48,614 nucleotides of DNA from an uncultured Christensenella sp. Lineage in GTDB: Bacteria > Bacillota > Clostridia > Christensenellales > UBA3700. Where the stretch lies: assembly GCA_910577795.1 (NCBI GenBank), contig CAJTNW010000009.1, positions 1,695 to 50,308 of the forward strand, in the 5' to 3' direction. This document shows positions 24,747 to 32,580 of this stretch, in pieces. The notes under the pieces were generated by a model that worked only from the letters and a program-made list of their open reading frames with translations, did no database searches and had not been told where the DNA came from. How positions within the stretch are numbered: position 1 is the first letter of the stretch; each line of letters starts with the position of its first letter. Both the position numbers and the translations under genes were made by a program.

Positions 24747-26270
24747 ATGTCACAAGATAATCAAATCTTAATCGCAATTGAGCAACTTATTGACCATGCA
24801 ACAAAAAATCTTTCACTTGACAAGTATGATGTGCATTTTGTAAGAAATGCTTTGCTTGACAATTTTAAGTTAGGTGCAACAGTAAACTTTGATAGTATTC
24901 CTGAATATGACATTCAAGAAACTATAGATTTTATGGTTGATTATGCTATAAAACAAGGCTTAACAACTGCTGATGATGCACTTTTATACGAAACAAGATT
25001 ATTTGGTCTTGTAACTCCATCTCCTTCTTCTATAATAATGAAATATGATGTTACTGAGGCTGTTGAAGGTGTTGAGGCAGCAACAAATTATCTTTATGAT
25101 TTAGGAATTGCAAACAATTACTTAAGAATGAAAGATATAAATAAAAACATTATGTGGGACTATCAAGGTTCAAGAGGTGATTTAGTTGTTACTATTAATC
25201 TATCAAAACCAGAAAAAGACCCAAAACAAATTGCTGCAGCACTAAAAGCAAAAACTGGCTACCCTGCTTGTATGCTTTGTCCTGCCAATGTTGGCTATGC
25301 TGGCAATGCAGCACACCCTGCAAGACAAACTTTAAGAACTATACCTGTTACTTTAAATAATGAGGCTTGGTGGATACAATACTCTCCTTATCAATATTAT
25401 AACAAACACCTTATTTGTTTTTGTGATGAGCATAGACCAATGAAAGTTAATCATGACTGTATTGCAAGACTTGTAGATTTTGTTGACCAATTCCCTCATT
25501 TCTTTATGGGTTCTAATGCTGCTCTTCCAATAGTTGGTGGTTCAATTTTGACCCATGACCATTATCAAGGCGGTGGCAAAGGTTTACCAATGTTTAAAGC
25601 ACCAGTTCGTAAAACTTTTAAATCTCCTAAAAAAGGTGCTGACATATCTATTATTGAGTGGTACAATAGTGTTGTTAGAGTTAGCGCTAAAAAGAAAGAT
25701 ATTGCAATTGAGGCTGCTGATTATGTACTACAAAAATGGGCTGAATACTCAGATGAGAGTGTTAATATACTTTGCAAAACAGATGCTCAACACAATGCAG
25801 TTACTCCTATTGCTAGATACGAAAATGGCAAATATATTGTAGATATGATTTTAAGAAATAACCGCACTGATGAGGCTCATCCTTATGGTATTTATCACCC
25901 AACTGAGGATTTACATAATATCAAAAAAGAAGGTATTGGTATTATTGAAGTTATGGGTACATTTATTCTTCCAGGAAGACTTGATAAAGAATTAAAAGCA
26001 ATACAAAAATATCTTACTGGTGAGGAAAAATTTGATTATACTGAAGTTAGCAAAGAAAGTCATCCACTTACAAAACATAAAGATATGATTAAATATCTAG
26101 TTGAGCAATATGGCACTTCTAACACAAGTGATGCAAGTGAACAAATAGTTAAAGACTATATTAATCAAACTTGCGAAAAAATACTTGACTGCACTGCAGT
26201 ATTCAAAAATGACGAACAAGGCAAAGCAGCCTTTGATAAATTTATGACTGAATGCTTAGGTTGCAAATAA
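24747..26270 (+). CDS. galT: UDP-glucose:hexose-1-phosphate uridylyltransferase, Firmicute long type
   Basis: 507 residues, the length of the class II GalT of low-GC Gram-positives. It starts with an N-terminal helical region, then has the conserved CPANVGYAGNAAHPARQTLR and the active-site stretch GGSILTHDHYQGG (about 265-277). It transfers UMP between UDP-glucose and galactose-1-phosphate, the second Leloir step after GalK. AGGAG precedes the ATG, and a terminator follows. No galE is in the window. Confidence 0.95.
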   Translation: MSQDNQILIAIEQLIDHATKNLSLDKYDVHFVRNALLDNFKLGATVNFDSIPEYDIQETIDFMVDYAIKQGLTTADDALLYETRLFGLVTPSPSSIIMKYDVTEAVEGVEAATNYLYDLGIANNYLRMKDINKNIMWDYQGSRGDLVVTINLSKPEKDPKQIAAALKAKTGYPACMLCPANVGYAGNAAHPARQTLRTIPVTLNNEAWWIQYSPYQYYNKHLICFCDEHRPMKVNHDCIARLVDFVDQFPHFFMGSNAALPIVGGSILTHDHYQGGGKGLPMFKAPVRKTFKSPKKGADISIIEWYNSVVRVSAKKKDIAIEAADYVLQKWAEYSDESVNILCKTDAQHNAVTPIARYENGKYIVDMILRNNRTDEAHPYGIYHPTEDLHNIKKEGIGIIEVMGTFILPGRLDKELKAIQKYLTGEEKFDYTEVSKESHPLTKHKDMIKYLVEQYGTSNTSDASEQIVKDYINQTCEKILDCTAVFKNDEQGKAAFDKFMTECLGCK

Positions 26271-26286
26271 AAAAATAATATTAAGT

Positions 26287-26318
26287 AAAAAATCAAGGTT
26301 AACTCCTTGATTTTTTTA
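26287..26318 (+). terminator. Terminator after galT
   Basis: AATCAAGG (26291-26298) and CCTTGATT (26305-26312) form an 8-bp stem with a 6-nt loop, followed by TTTTTATT. Confidence 0.88.
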
Positions 26319-26392
26319 TTTTTAAATTTTAAACAAATATAATTAAATAAATTTCTTCAAAATTGTAAAATGTAAAATTATAACTAAAAATA

Positions 26393-26438
26393 TTGCAATT
26401 TGATAATTAAGTGATAAAATAATACTAATTACAATTAG
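26393..26438 (+). promoter_or_regulatory. Promoter and small palindrome before the resolvase gene
   Basis: TTGCAA (26393-26398), a 16-nt spacer and TAAAAT (26415-26420). CTAATT-AC-AATTAG (26425-26438) lies between the -10 and the ribosome site and could bind a dimeric protein, for example the resolvase itself. Confidence 0.45.
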
Positions 26439-26448
26439 GAGAACTTTA

Positions 26449-27060
26449 ATGAAAACATACGCTTACGCAAGAGTTTCGTCAAATGACCAAAACTTATCAC
26501 GACAATTAGATGCTTTTAAAGATTTTGGAGTTAAAAAACAATATATTTACACTGACAAAAAAAGCGGAAAAGATTTTGAAAGAATAAATTATAAACGATT
26601 AATTAAACAAATTAAAAAAGGCGATTTATTAGTTATAAAATCAATAGACAGATTAGGCAGAAATTACAATGCAATTATTGAAGAATGGAGAATGATAACT
26701 CATACAATTGGCGCAGATATTTGTGTACTTGATATGCCACTTTTAGATACACGTTCCAAATATGACTCATTAACTCGTAAACTTATTTCGGACATAGTTT
26801 TGCAAGTATTGTCCTTTGTTGCAGAAAATGAAAGAGTTAACATTAGAGAACGACAAAAAGAAGGAATTGCTGCAGCACAAAAACGCGGTGTTCAATTTGG
26901 AAGACCACGCAGACTATATAGTGAAGATTTTATAGCAACAGTTCAAAAATTTAAAGACGATAAAATTACAACTCACGAAGCAATTACCTACCTTTCTATA
27001 AATAGGACTGCCCTATATTTTCATTTAGAAAATTTAACAAAATTAGGTTTTTTATATTAA
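26449..27060 (+). CDS. Serine recombinase, Sin/Tn552 resolvase type
   Basis: 203 residues. The N-terminal catalytic domain starts MKTYAYARVSSNDQNLSRQLD, with the catalytic serine at about residue 10 and the family arginine motif IDRLGRNY near 70. It is followed by the long E helix and a C-terminal helix-turn-helix (ITTHEAITYLSINRTALYFH). Length and layout match Sin-type resolvases of staphylococcal plasmids. It probably resolves or inverts DNA at a nearby site. No transposase, integrase or plasmid gene is adjacent, so it may be a remnant or a domesticated recombinase. Confidence 0.88.
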   Translation: MKTYAYARVSSNDQNLSRQLDAFKDFGVKKQYIYTDKKSGKDFERINYKRLIKQIKKGDLLVIKSIDRLGRNYNAIIEEWRMITHTIGADICVLDMPLLDTRSKYDSLTRKLISDIVLQVLSFVAENERVNIRERQKEGIAAAQKRGVQFGRPRRLYSEDFIATVQKFKDDKITTHEAITYLSINRTALYFHLENLTKLGFLY

Positions 27061-27091
27061 AATACTCAAAATAAACATTTACTCTAATATC

Positions 27092-27125
27092 AAAAAAGCC
27101 ATGTCAACTAAAATTGGCATGGCTT
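27092..27125 (-). terminator. Terminator after nadE
   Basis: AAGCCATGTCAA (27096-27107) pairs with TTGGCATGGCTT (27114-27125), with one G-T pair and a 6-nt loop. T6 follows on the minus strand. It could also stop the resolvase transcript from the plus side, less efficiently. Confidence 0.85.
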
Positions 27126-27130
27126 AAATT

Positions 27131-27856
27131 TTATTTATCGCTATATTTTAAAGGTGGAACTCTTTTATGCTCTGTTTTTTTGTGAGCAGACATTATTTTA
27201 TCATCAAACTCACTTTTACCAGTTTTTATAAATTTGTCTATTTCCTCATAACTTACACCCATCTCTTGCTCATCTGTTTGACCTTCGTACAAACCTGCAC
27301 TAGGTTTTTTAGTAATAATCTCTTCAGGGCAACCTAAATATTTTAACATTCCAAAAACATCTTCAACAAGCAAATCATTTATTGGGTTAAAATCGTACCC
27401 TCCATCACCCCATTTAGTAAAATATCCCATATAAGTTTCGCTAGCATTACCAGTACCTGCAACTAAATAGCCTTTTGCTTGCCCAATTGCATAAATTACT
27501 GACATTCTTAATCTAGGATTAATGTTGTTATAAGCCATAGGCACTTCATTTCCTGCAATAGGTTCAATAACTTTTCTTAATTCTTTTTTTGCATTTGTAA
27601 TATCAACTTCCACAGTAGGAATATCAAAAGTTTCTGCAACTAAATATGCGTGTTTTCTATCTTGTCCATAATTTTGAGAAGATTCGCAAGGCATAATAAC
27701 TGAAAGCACATTAGGAGTTGCTTTTCTGCATAGTATTTCTACTAAACTGCAGTCTTTTCCACCACTATTTCCCAAAACAACACCTTTTGCACCTGTTTTT
27801 TTTAGCACTTCTTTTATCCATAAAACACGGTCATTTACTTCTTTTTCATAATTCAT
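27131..27856 (-). CDS. nadE: NAD synthase, ammonia-dependent
   Basis: 241 residues, without the N-terminal glutaminase domain. The PP-loop reads VVLGNSGGKDCSLV (residues about 26-39), with Cys where the common form has Ser. YMGYFTKWGDGGYDFNPI and the LGCPEEI segment belong to the NAD synthase fold. It amidates nicotinate adenine dinucleotide using ATP. A strong GGAGGAGG site precedes the ATG. It lies 2 nt after hprK, so they form an operon. Confidence 0.92.
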   Translation of the reverse strand: MNYEKEVNDRVLWIKEVLKKTGAKGVVLGNSGGKDCSLVEILCRKATPNVLSVIMPCESSQNYGQDRKHAYLVAETFDIPTVEVDITNAKKELRKVIEPIAGNEVPMAYNNINPRLRMSVIYAIGQAKGYLVAGTGNASETYMGYFTKWGDGGYDFNPINDLLVEDVFGMLKYLGCPEEIITKKPSAGLYEGQTDEQEMGVSYEEIDKFIKTGKSEFDDKIMSAHKKTEHKRVPPLKYSDK

Positions 27857-27858
27857 AA

Positions 27859-28800
27859 TTATTCCTCCTCCCCAAAATTAACATTGGAAAGCAATTGGTC
27901 AACAGCATTAAACCCTAATTTTTTCAAACGTTCATTTCTTGCAGCAACCTCAACAACAATTGCAAGATTTCGACCAGGCATCACAGGCATAGTTAGTTTT
28001 GGAATTTTTAAACCTAAAATTTCTTCATGTTTATTATTATTGTCAAGTCTATCATATTCAATATTTTTTCCCCAGGCTTGAAGTTCAATTACTAAGTCAA
28101 TACTTTTTTCTCTAAGTACAGAGCCTACACCAAACATACTACGAACGTCAATTATACCTACACCACGGATTTCCATAAAGTGCATAATTTTATCAGGTGA
28201 AGTACCTATAATTTCATCTTGAATACGTTTTGCAATAACATTATCATCTGCAATTAATCTGTGCCCTCTATGAATTAATTCCATAGCAGTTTCACTTTTA
28301 CCCATACCACTATGACCAGTAATTAACACACCAATACCACTAACTTCCAACAATACACCATGAATAGTAGTAAAAGGCGCAAGTTTTCTGTTTAAATATG
28401 TTACCAAATCATTAACTAATTGAGATGTAAGTTTATTTGATTTAAATAATGGAACATCATATTTTTGAGAAATTTCAATTAATTCTTCAAAAGGCTCAAT
28501 ATTTTTAGATAAAATAATACATGGGATTTTGCGTTCAAACAAACTCTCCAATTTATCATATCTTTCCTCTTTTGTGCATGATTGTAAATAATAATATTCT
28601 GCATTACCCATAACTTGAATACGTTTTTCACCAAAATAATCTTCAAAACCAGCAAGTAACAAACCCGGTCTGTTTACATTGACGGTTGTAAGTAGCATCT
28701 CGCCAGATTTATTGGCTTGAATCAAAACAACTCCGCAGTCATTTGCAAAGTCATTAATACTGATTATTTCTCCATCACGTTCTTCTTTTTCTTCTATCAT
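27859..28800 (-). CDS. hprK: HPr kinase/phosphorylase
   Basis: 313 residues. The Walker A motif GHSGMGKSETAMELI (about 155-169) and the family signature GVGIIDVRSMFGVGSV (about 207-222) are intact. HprK phosphorylates HPr on Ser46 when glycolytic intermediates are high, triggering CcpA-mediated carbon catabolite repression. It reverses the reaction when phosphate is high. The gene sits with nadE and not with lgt, its partner in Bacillus. Here lgt follows galK elsewhere in the window. Confidence 0.95.
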   Translation of the reverse strand: MIEEKEERDGEIISINDFANDCGVVLIQANKSGEMLLTTVNVNRPGLLLAGFEDYFGEKRIQVMGNAEYYYLQSCTKEERYDKLESLFERKIPCIILSKNIEPFEELIEISQKYDVPLFKSNKLTSQLVNDLVTYLNRKLAPFTTIHGVLLEVSGIGVLITGHSGMGKSETAMELIHRGHRLIADDNVIAKRIQDEIIGTSPDKIMHFMEIRGVGIIDVRSMFGVGSVLREKSIDLVIELQAWGKNIEYDRLDNNNKHEEILGLKIPKLTMPVMPGRNLAIVVEVAARNERLKKLGFNAVDQLLSNVNFGEEE

Positions 28801-28850
28801 ATCTTCACCTTTTTACACATATTTTTGTTTATCAAAATTTTGTCTAGCAA

Positions 28851-28891
28851 CTAAAAAATCAATTTAGTAACGATTTTCGACTGGTTTTATT
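28851..28891 (+). repeat. Intergenic motif copy B (TTAG-N3-CGATTTTY-N3-KGRTT)
   Basis: The core TTAGTAACGATTTTCGAC starts at 28864 and continues TGGTT. AAAATC just upstream pairs with GATTTT across an 11-nt loop, as in copy A. It lies in the 86-nt gap between the Cof phosphatase stop and hprK. Confidence 0.55.
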
Positions 28892-29705
28892 TAAGTAATA
28901 TCTCTTTAATAACTTTTGCCACACCATTGTTGTTATTAGTCTCACAAACATAATCTGCTACCTTTTTAGTAACTTCCATTGCGTTCCCCATAGCCACACC
29001 AAAGCCTGCAAACTCTATCATGCTATTATCATTTTCCGCATCACCAATTGCACAAATTTCATCACGCGAAATATTATATTTTTCTGCTATCCAACGAACA
29101 GCATTGCCTTTGCTTGCTTTGTTATTAACACACTCCAAAAGACCTTTGCTTGACTGATTAATATTTAAGTCTTTGCCAAACTTATTAATTAAATCTGCAA
29201 TTACATCACGTATATAATCATTATTAGTTAAACTTAAAATTTTTCGTACATTCAAATTATTTTCGGCAACATAATCGTCTAATCTTTTACCTACACAAAC
29301 CAAAGGCACTTTAACTATGCTTGTAAAATATAGATTAAACTCATTTTGTTCCTCAACAATACATTTATCATCATAAAAAAGTATAGGCGAAGTTATTTCA
29401 GAATATTTTTCATACAAATACTTATATACACTTACAGCCAAATCTCTTTTTATTTCTTGAGACATTAATAAGGAATCTGTTTTTAAATCAAAAACACCAC
29501 TGCCTTGATATGTAATAATCTCGTCAGTTAATTTAAATAATTCTGCAAATGGTTTTACTGCTTGATACAGCCTGCCTGTAGCAATAACAAACTTACCACC
29601 TGCTGCTTTAAATTCCTCCACTGCATCAATTGTCTCTTGTGCAACCTTAAAATCATCAGTATAAAGCGTACCATCAAAATCGCACACTAGCAATTTATAC
29701 TTCAT
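28887..29705 (-). CDS. Cof-type HAD family hydrolase
   Basis: 272 residues. Motif I is LVCDFDGTLYTDD (about 5-17) with both catalytic aspartates. Motif II is IATGR, followed by a type IIB cap, and motif IV is ICAIGDAENDNSMIEFAG. The family dephosphorylates sugar phosphates, nucleotides or flavin precursors in the cytosol; substrates are broad and cannot be told from sequence. Its promoter overlaps the end of uvrC. Confidence 0.9.
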   Translation of the reverse strand: MKYKLLVCDFDGTLYTDDFKVAQETIDAVEEFKAAGGKFVIATGRLYQAVKPFAELFKLTDEIITYQGSGVFDLKTDSLLMSQEIKRDLAVSVYKYLYEKYSEITSPILFYDDKCIVEEQNEFNLYFTSIVKVPLVCVGKRLDDYVAENNLNVRKILSLTNNDYIRDVIADLINKFGKDLNINQSSKGLLECVNNKASKGNAVRWIAEKYNISRDEICAIGDAENDNSMIEFAGFGVAMGNAMEVTKKVADYVCETNNNNGVAKVIKEILLK

Positions 29706-29745
29706 CCTTCACCTCATTTTATTTTTCAACTCAATATTATATAGT

Positions 29746-29774
29746 ATTTTAACATTTAAAACAATTTTAGTCAA
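29746..29774 (-). promoter_or_regulatory. Sigma-A promoter of the HAD hydrolase gene
   Basis: Minus strand TTGACT (29769-29774), a 17-nt spacer and TAAAAT (29746-29751). The -35 box overlaps the last codons of uvrC. Confidence 0.65.
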
Positions 29775-31596
29775 TTACAGTATGATAAAATTGATAAATA
29801 TTTGTTGCTACTTTTTCACTTACCCCTTTGATTTCTGCAATTTCTTCTTTACTTGCATTTTTAATTGCAGACAAAGTTTTAAAAGTTGCAAACAATTTTT
29901 TTATAGTACTTTCACCTACACCTTCAATTTGCAAAAGTTCACTTTTTGTTTGTCTTTTACCTCTTAAATTGCGGTGATAAGTAATTGCAAACCTATGTGC
30001 CTCGTCCCTTATGCGTTGTAGTAATCTTAAAGCCTGGCTATCTTTTGATAAGACTAATGGTTCGGATGTATGTGGTAAATATATTTCTTCTTCTCTTTCT
30101 GCAAGGCTTATTATATTAAATTTAACATTACTCTCTTCCATTGCTTGCAAAGCATATTTCAACTGTCCTTTACCACCATCTACTACAATTAAGTCAGGTT
30201 TTGAGGAAAAGGACATATCTTCATCATTTAAATGTGAAAATCTTCTTATCAAAGTTTCTTTCATTGATGCAAAGTCATTACTGCCCTCAACTGTTTTAAT
30301 TTTAAATTTTCTGTACATTTTACCGGCTTTTTCACCATTTTCAAACACAACCATACTGGATACTTTATCTGTACCACTAATATTAGAAATATCATAACAT
30401 TCTATCCTATCTGGTGGAATAGGTAAATTTAATATTTGTTGCAATTGACTAACTGCACCTAAAGTCATATTATAAGTTCTCTCTTCCTGATTTTTGCATT
30501 TTGCAAGAAAATCTTTTGCATTTGCATAAGCCATATCAACAAGTTGCTTTCTTACACCCATAATAGGTGTTGCAACCAAAACTTTACTACCTTTTTTCTG
30601 GCTTAAATAGTCACATACTAATTCAAAGTCTTCAAACTCCTCATTAACTAAAATTTGATTTACAAGCAAATTATCTCCATTATAATAACTATAAACAAAA
30701 CTTTCCAAAGTTTGAGCACAGTCAATACTCAAAGCATTAATAATCTGTTTATCTCCACCTAATAGTTTACCACCTCTTACAAATAACATAGAAACAACAG
30801 TGTTTATACCATCGCTTGCAATTGCAAAAACATCCAAATCCGCATCATTTGGCAAAGCAGTAACCTGCTTTCTTACCAACTTTTCCAATACTTTTAGTCG
30901 CTCTCTGTAATAAATTGCAAGTTCAAACTCCTCTTTTTCACTAGCAGCAACCATTTTTTCTTTAATAATTCGTTCAATTGATTTATCATTACCTTGCAAA
31001 AATTTTATTACTTCACCAATAATATCCATATATTCAGCCTGTGTTATTGCACCAATACAAGGCGCTAAACATCTGCCAATATGATTATTTAAGCAAGGTC
31101 TGTGATTTTTTGGTGGGTTGTCCATATTAATATTGCAAGTTCTAAGTTTAAAAGCAGAGTGAATTAGTTCCATAATTTCCTTTGCTGATATACCTTGCAT
31201 ATATGGACCAAAATATTTTGCACCATCTTTTGCAAGTTTTCTTACTACTTGAATTTTTGGAAACTTTTCGTTCATATTTATCCTAATAAATGGATAATTT
31301 TTATCATCTTTTAACAAAATATTATAAGGGGGCTTATGTTTTTTAATTAGATTATTTTCTAAAACCAAAGCCTCAATTTCATTATTAGTAATTATATAAT
31401 CAAAAGTATAAATTTTGGATACCATAATTAATACTTTTGTTGTTTTATTTTTAGGTGAACCAAAATATTGACGCACCCTATTTTTTAAAGAGCGAGCCTT
31501 ACCAATGTATAAAATTTCCCCTTTTTCCGACTTCATAATATAAACACCGGGTTTTTCAGGCAAATCTTTTAATTTTTGAGTGATTATTTCGTTCAT
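29767..31596 (-). CDS. uvrC: Excinuclease ABC subunit C
   Basis: About 609 residues from the ATG at 31596. The N-terminal GIY-YIG nuclease domain is seen (GVYIMKSEKGEILYIGKARS), followed by the UVR/coiled region (about 205-240). The RNase H-like C-terminal nuclease domain (IECYDISNISGTDKVSSMVVF, about 390-530) and paired HhH motifs at the end (LLQIEGVGESTIKKLFATF) complete the protein. It makes both incisions in nucleotide excision repair with UvrA and UvrB, which are not in the window. Confidence 0.96.
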   Translation of the reverse strand: MNEIITQKLKDLPEKPGVYIMKSEKGEILYIGKARSLKNRVRQYFGSPKNKTTKVLIMVSKIYTFDYIITNNEIEALVLENNLIKKHKPPYNILLKDDKNYPFIRINMNEKFPKIQVVRKLAKDGAKYFGPYMQGISAKEIMELIHSAFKLRTCNINMDNPPKNHRPCLNNHIGRCLAPCIGAITQAEYMDIIGEVIKFLQGNDKSIERIIKEKMVAASEKEEFELAIYYRERLKVLEKLVRKQVTALPNDADLDVFAIASDGINTVVSMLFVRGGKLLGGDKQIINALSIDCAQTLESFVYSYYNGDNLLVNQILVNEEFEDFELVCDYLSQKKGSKVLVATPIMGVRKQLVDMAYANAKDFLAKCKNQEERTYNMTLGAVSQLQQILNLPIPPDRIECYDISNISGTDKVSSMVVFENGEKAGKMYRKFKIKTVEGSNDFASMKETLIRRFSHLNDEDMSFSSKPDLIVVDGGKGQLKYALQAMEESNVKFNIISLAEREEEIYLPHTSEPLVLSKDSQALRLLQRIRDEAHRFAITYHRNLRGKRQTKSELLQIEGVGESTIKKLFATFKTLSAIKNASKEEIAEIKGVSEKVATNIYQFYHTVID

Positions 31597-31671
31597 ACCT
31601 ATTACCAAAAATACAAAATAAATATTGTAATCATATATGTATTTTTATCATTTATAAATTACATTAATATT

Positions 31672-31701
31672 ATTTTATCATATTTTTTGGTTTAGTGTCA
31701 A
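31672..31701 (-). promoter_or_regulatory. Sigma-A promoter of uvrC
   Basis: Minus strand TTGACA (31696-31701), an 18-nt spacer and TAAAAT (31672-31677), just after the ArsR gene. A LexA/DinR box is not evident to me. Confidence 0.6.
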
Positions 31702-31706
31702 TAGTA

Positions 31707-32069
31707 TTAACCTATCCTCCTTGTGTCGTATGCTTTTTGATAATTGTCAACACCTGTTACTATTACATCATTTACAAATGGATTAATAATATAATAAACA
31801 ATTAGTTTACCATCTCTTTTGCAACCTACAATTTTTGCATCACGCAAAATTTTTAGTTGGTGTGAAACAGTACTTTGATTTAATTTTAAAGTATAACACA
31901 AATCACAAACACACATTTTAGCAATAGAAAGTGCTGATAATATCCTTATTCTAGTATTATCTCCAAAAACTGAATAAAATTCCGCTATCATACTACTGGC
32001 TTCAAATGATGGCATATATTTTCTTAAAAACTCTTCATCTGCTTTATTGATATTTACATACTCTTCCAT
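31707..32069 (-). CDS. ArsR/SmtB family metalloregulator
   Basis: 120 residues from the ATG at 32069, with GGAGGTAAAA directly upstream. The winged helix is clear (LNQSTVSHQLKILRDAKIVGCKRDGK). The alpha-3 motif MCVCDL (about residues 52-57) is the CxC thiolate metal site of ArsR/CadC-type repressors. This suggests binding of a soft metal such as Cd, Zn, Pb or As. No metal pump or arsenate gene is adjacent: uvrC lies downstream and a Cys-rich peptide gene is divergent. Its target is unknown; autoregulation is likely. Confidence 0.85.
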   Translation of the reverse strand: MEEYVNINKADEEFLRKYMPSFEASSMIAEFYSVFGDNTRIRILSALSIAKMCVCDLCYTLKLNQSTVSHQLKILRDAKIVGCKRDGKLIVYYIINPFVNDVIVTGVDNYQKAYDTRRIG

Positions 32070-32152
32070 TTTTACCTCCAATTTATATCTTTAAAATTAT
32101 ATTTTATAAAATAATACCTTATATAGTAAAAAAATTCTTTCCGAATATTTGT

Positions 32153-32181
32153 AACAATTTCATAAAATGACGCATATTGTA
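32153..32181 (+). promoter_or_regulatory. Sigma-K/E-like promoter before the Cys-rich peptide gene
   Basis: AACA (32153-32156), a 16-nt spacer, then CATATTGTA (32173-32181), matching the CATA-N3-TA -10 of mother-cell sporulation sigma factors. Spacing to the ribosome site is normal. Short AT-rich motifs occur by chance, so this is tentative. Confidence 0.4.
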
Positions 32182-32215
32182 GTAAAAGAAAGAAAACATA
32201 TTTTTTGGAGGTCTT

Positions 32216-32431
32216 ATGAATAATTGTAATTGTGGCGGATTATTACCTTTAATTTTTGGATATTTTACTGGTCAAAACTCACAAAATAACTGTGGTTGTT
32301 GTAATTGTGACCAAAATGTTATGCCTATTAATAATAATTTTTTTGGCTCTAACAATGGCAGTTGGTTAATCATTTTATTATTACTATGCTGTTGCTGTGG
32401 TGGCAATAATAATTGTAATTGTAACAATTAA
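32216..32431 (+). CDS. Small Cys/Asn-rich protein with a hydrophobic segment
   Basis: 71 residues. It starts MNNCNCGGLLPLIFGYF. A cysteine cluster CGCCNC lies near residue 27, and a hydrophobic LIILLLLCCCC stretch near residues 51-61. The tail is GGNNNCNCNN. It has thirteen cysteines, mostly adjacent or in CxC pairs. GGAGG lies 5 nt before the ATG, and a terminator follows. The composition resembles small spore-coat or metal-binding peptides, but I recognise no family. The sigma-K-like promoter favours a spore role; the divergent CxC ArsR gene allows a metal-binding role. Confidence 0.75.
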   Translation: MNNCNCGGLLPLIFGYFTGQNSQNNCGCCNCDQNVMPINNNFFGSNNGSWLIILLLLCCCCGGNNNCNCNN

Positions 32432-32471
32432 TATCAAAATATTTTGTACATTTTTTAATCATTTTTATAAC

Positions 32472-32503
32472 AAAAACCCGCAAAATATTTTGCGGGTTTT
32501 TTG
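32472..32503. terminator. Bidirectional terminator between the Cys-rich gene and pgi
   Basis: CCCGCAAAATATTTTGCGGG (32477-32496) is a perfect palindrome with an A-tract before it and TTTTTT after it. It ends the Cys-rich gene and may also serve pgi on the other strand. Confidence 0.88.
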
Positions 32504-32511
32504 TATTATTT

Positions 32512-32555
32512 CAATTTAGCATCGATTTTTGAAGGGTTTAAGAAAATTTTAGTAT
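32512..32555 (+). repeat. Intergenic motif copy C (TTAG-N3-CGATTTTY-N3-KGRTT)
   Basis: The core TTAGCATCGATTTTTGAA starts at 32516 and continues GGGTT. The left pairing arm seen in copies A and B is absent. It lies between the terminator and the pgi stop. Confidence 0.5.
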
Positions 32556-32580
32556 TATTCTAATCAAAAATATAATGTTA

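Noticed and set aside
25555..25842. A 95-codon frame inside galT on the same strand
   Set aside because: No ribosome site, leucine-rich nonsense composition, and fully inside a strongly supported enzyme gene.
29636..29690. A sequence resembling the intergenic motif (ACCATCAAAATCGCACACTAG)
   Set aside because: It encodes the CDFDGT active-site motif of the HAD hydrolase, so the likeness comes from coding and spacing does not fit.
31707..32069. An arsenic or cadmium resistance locus around the ArsR gene
   Set aside because: No pump, reductase or metal ATPase is adjacent; only the regulator is present.
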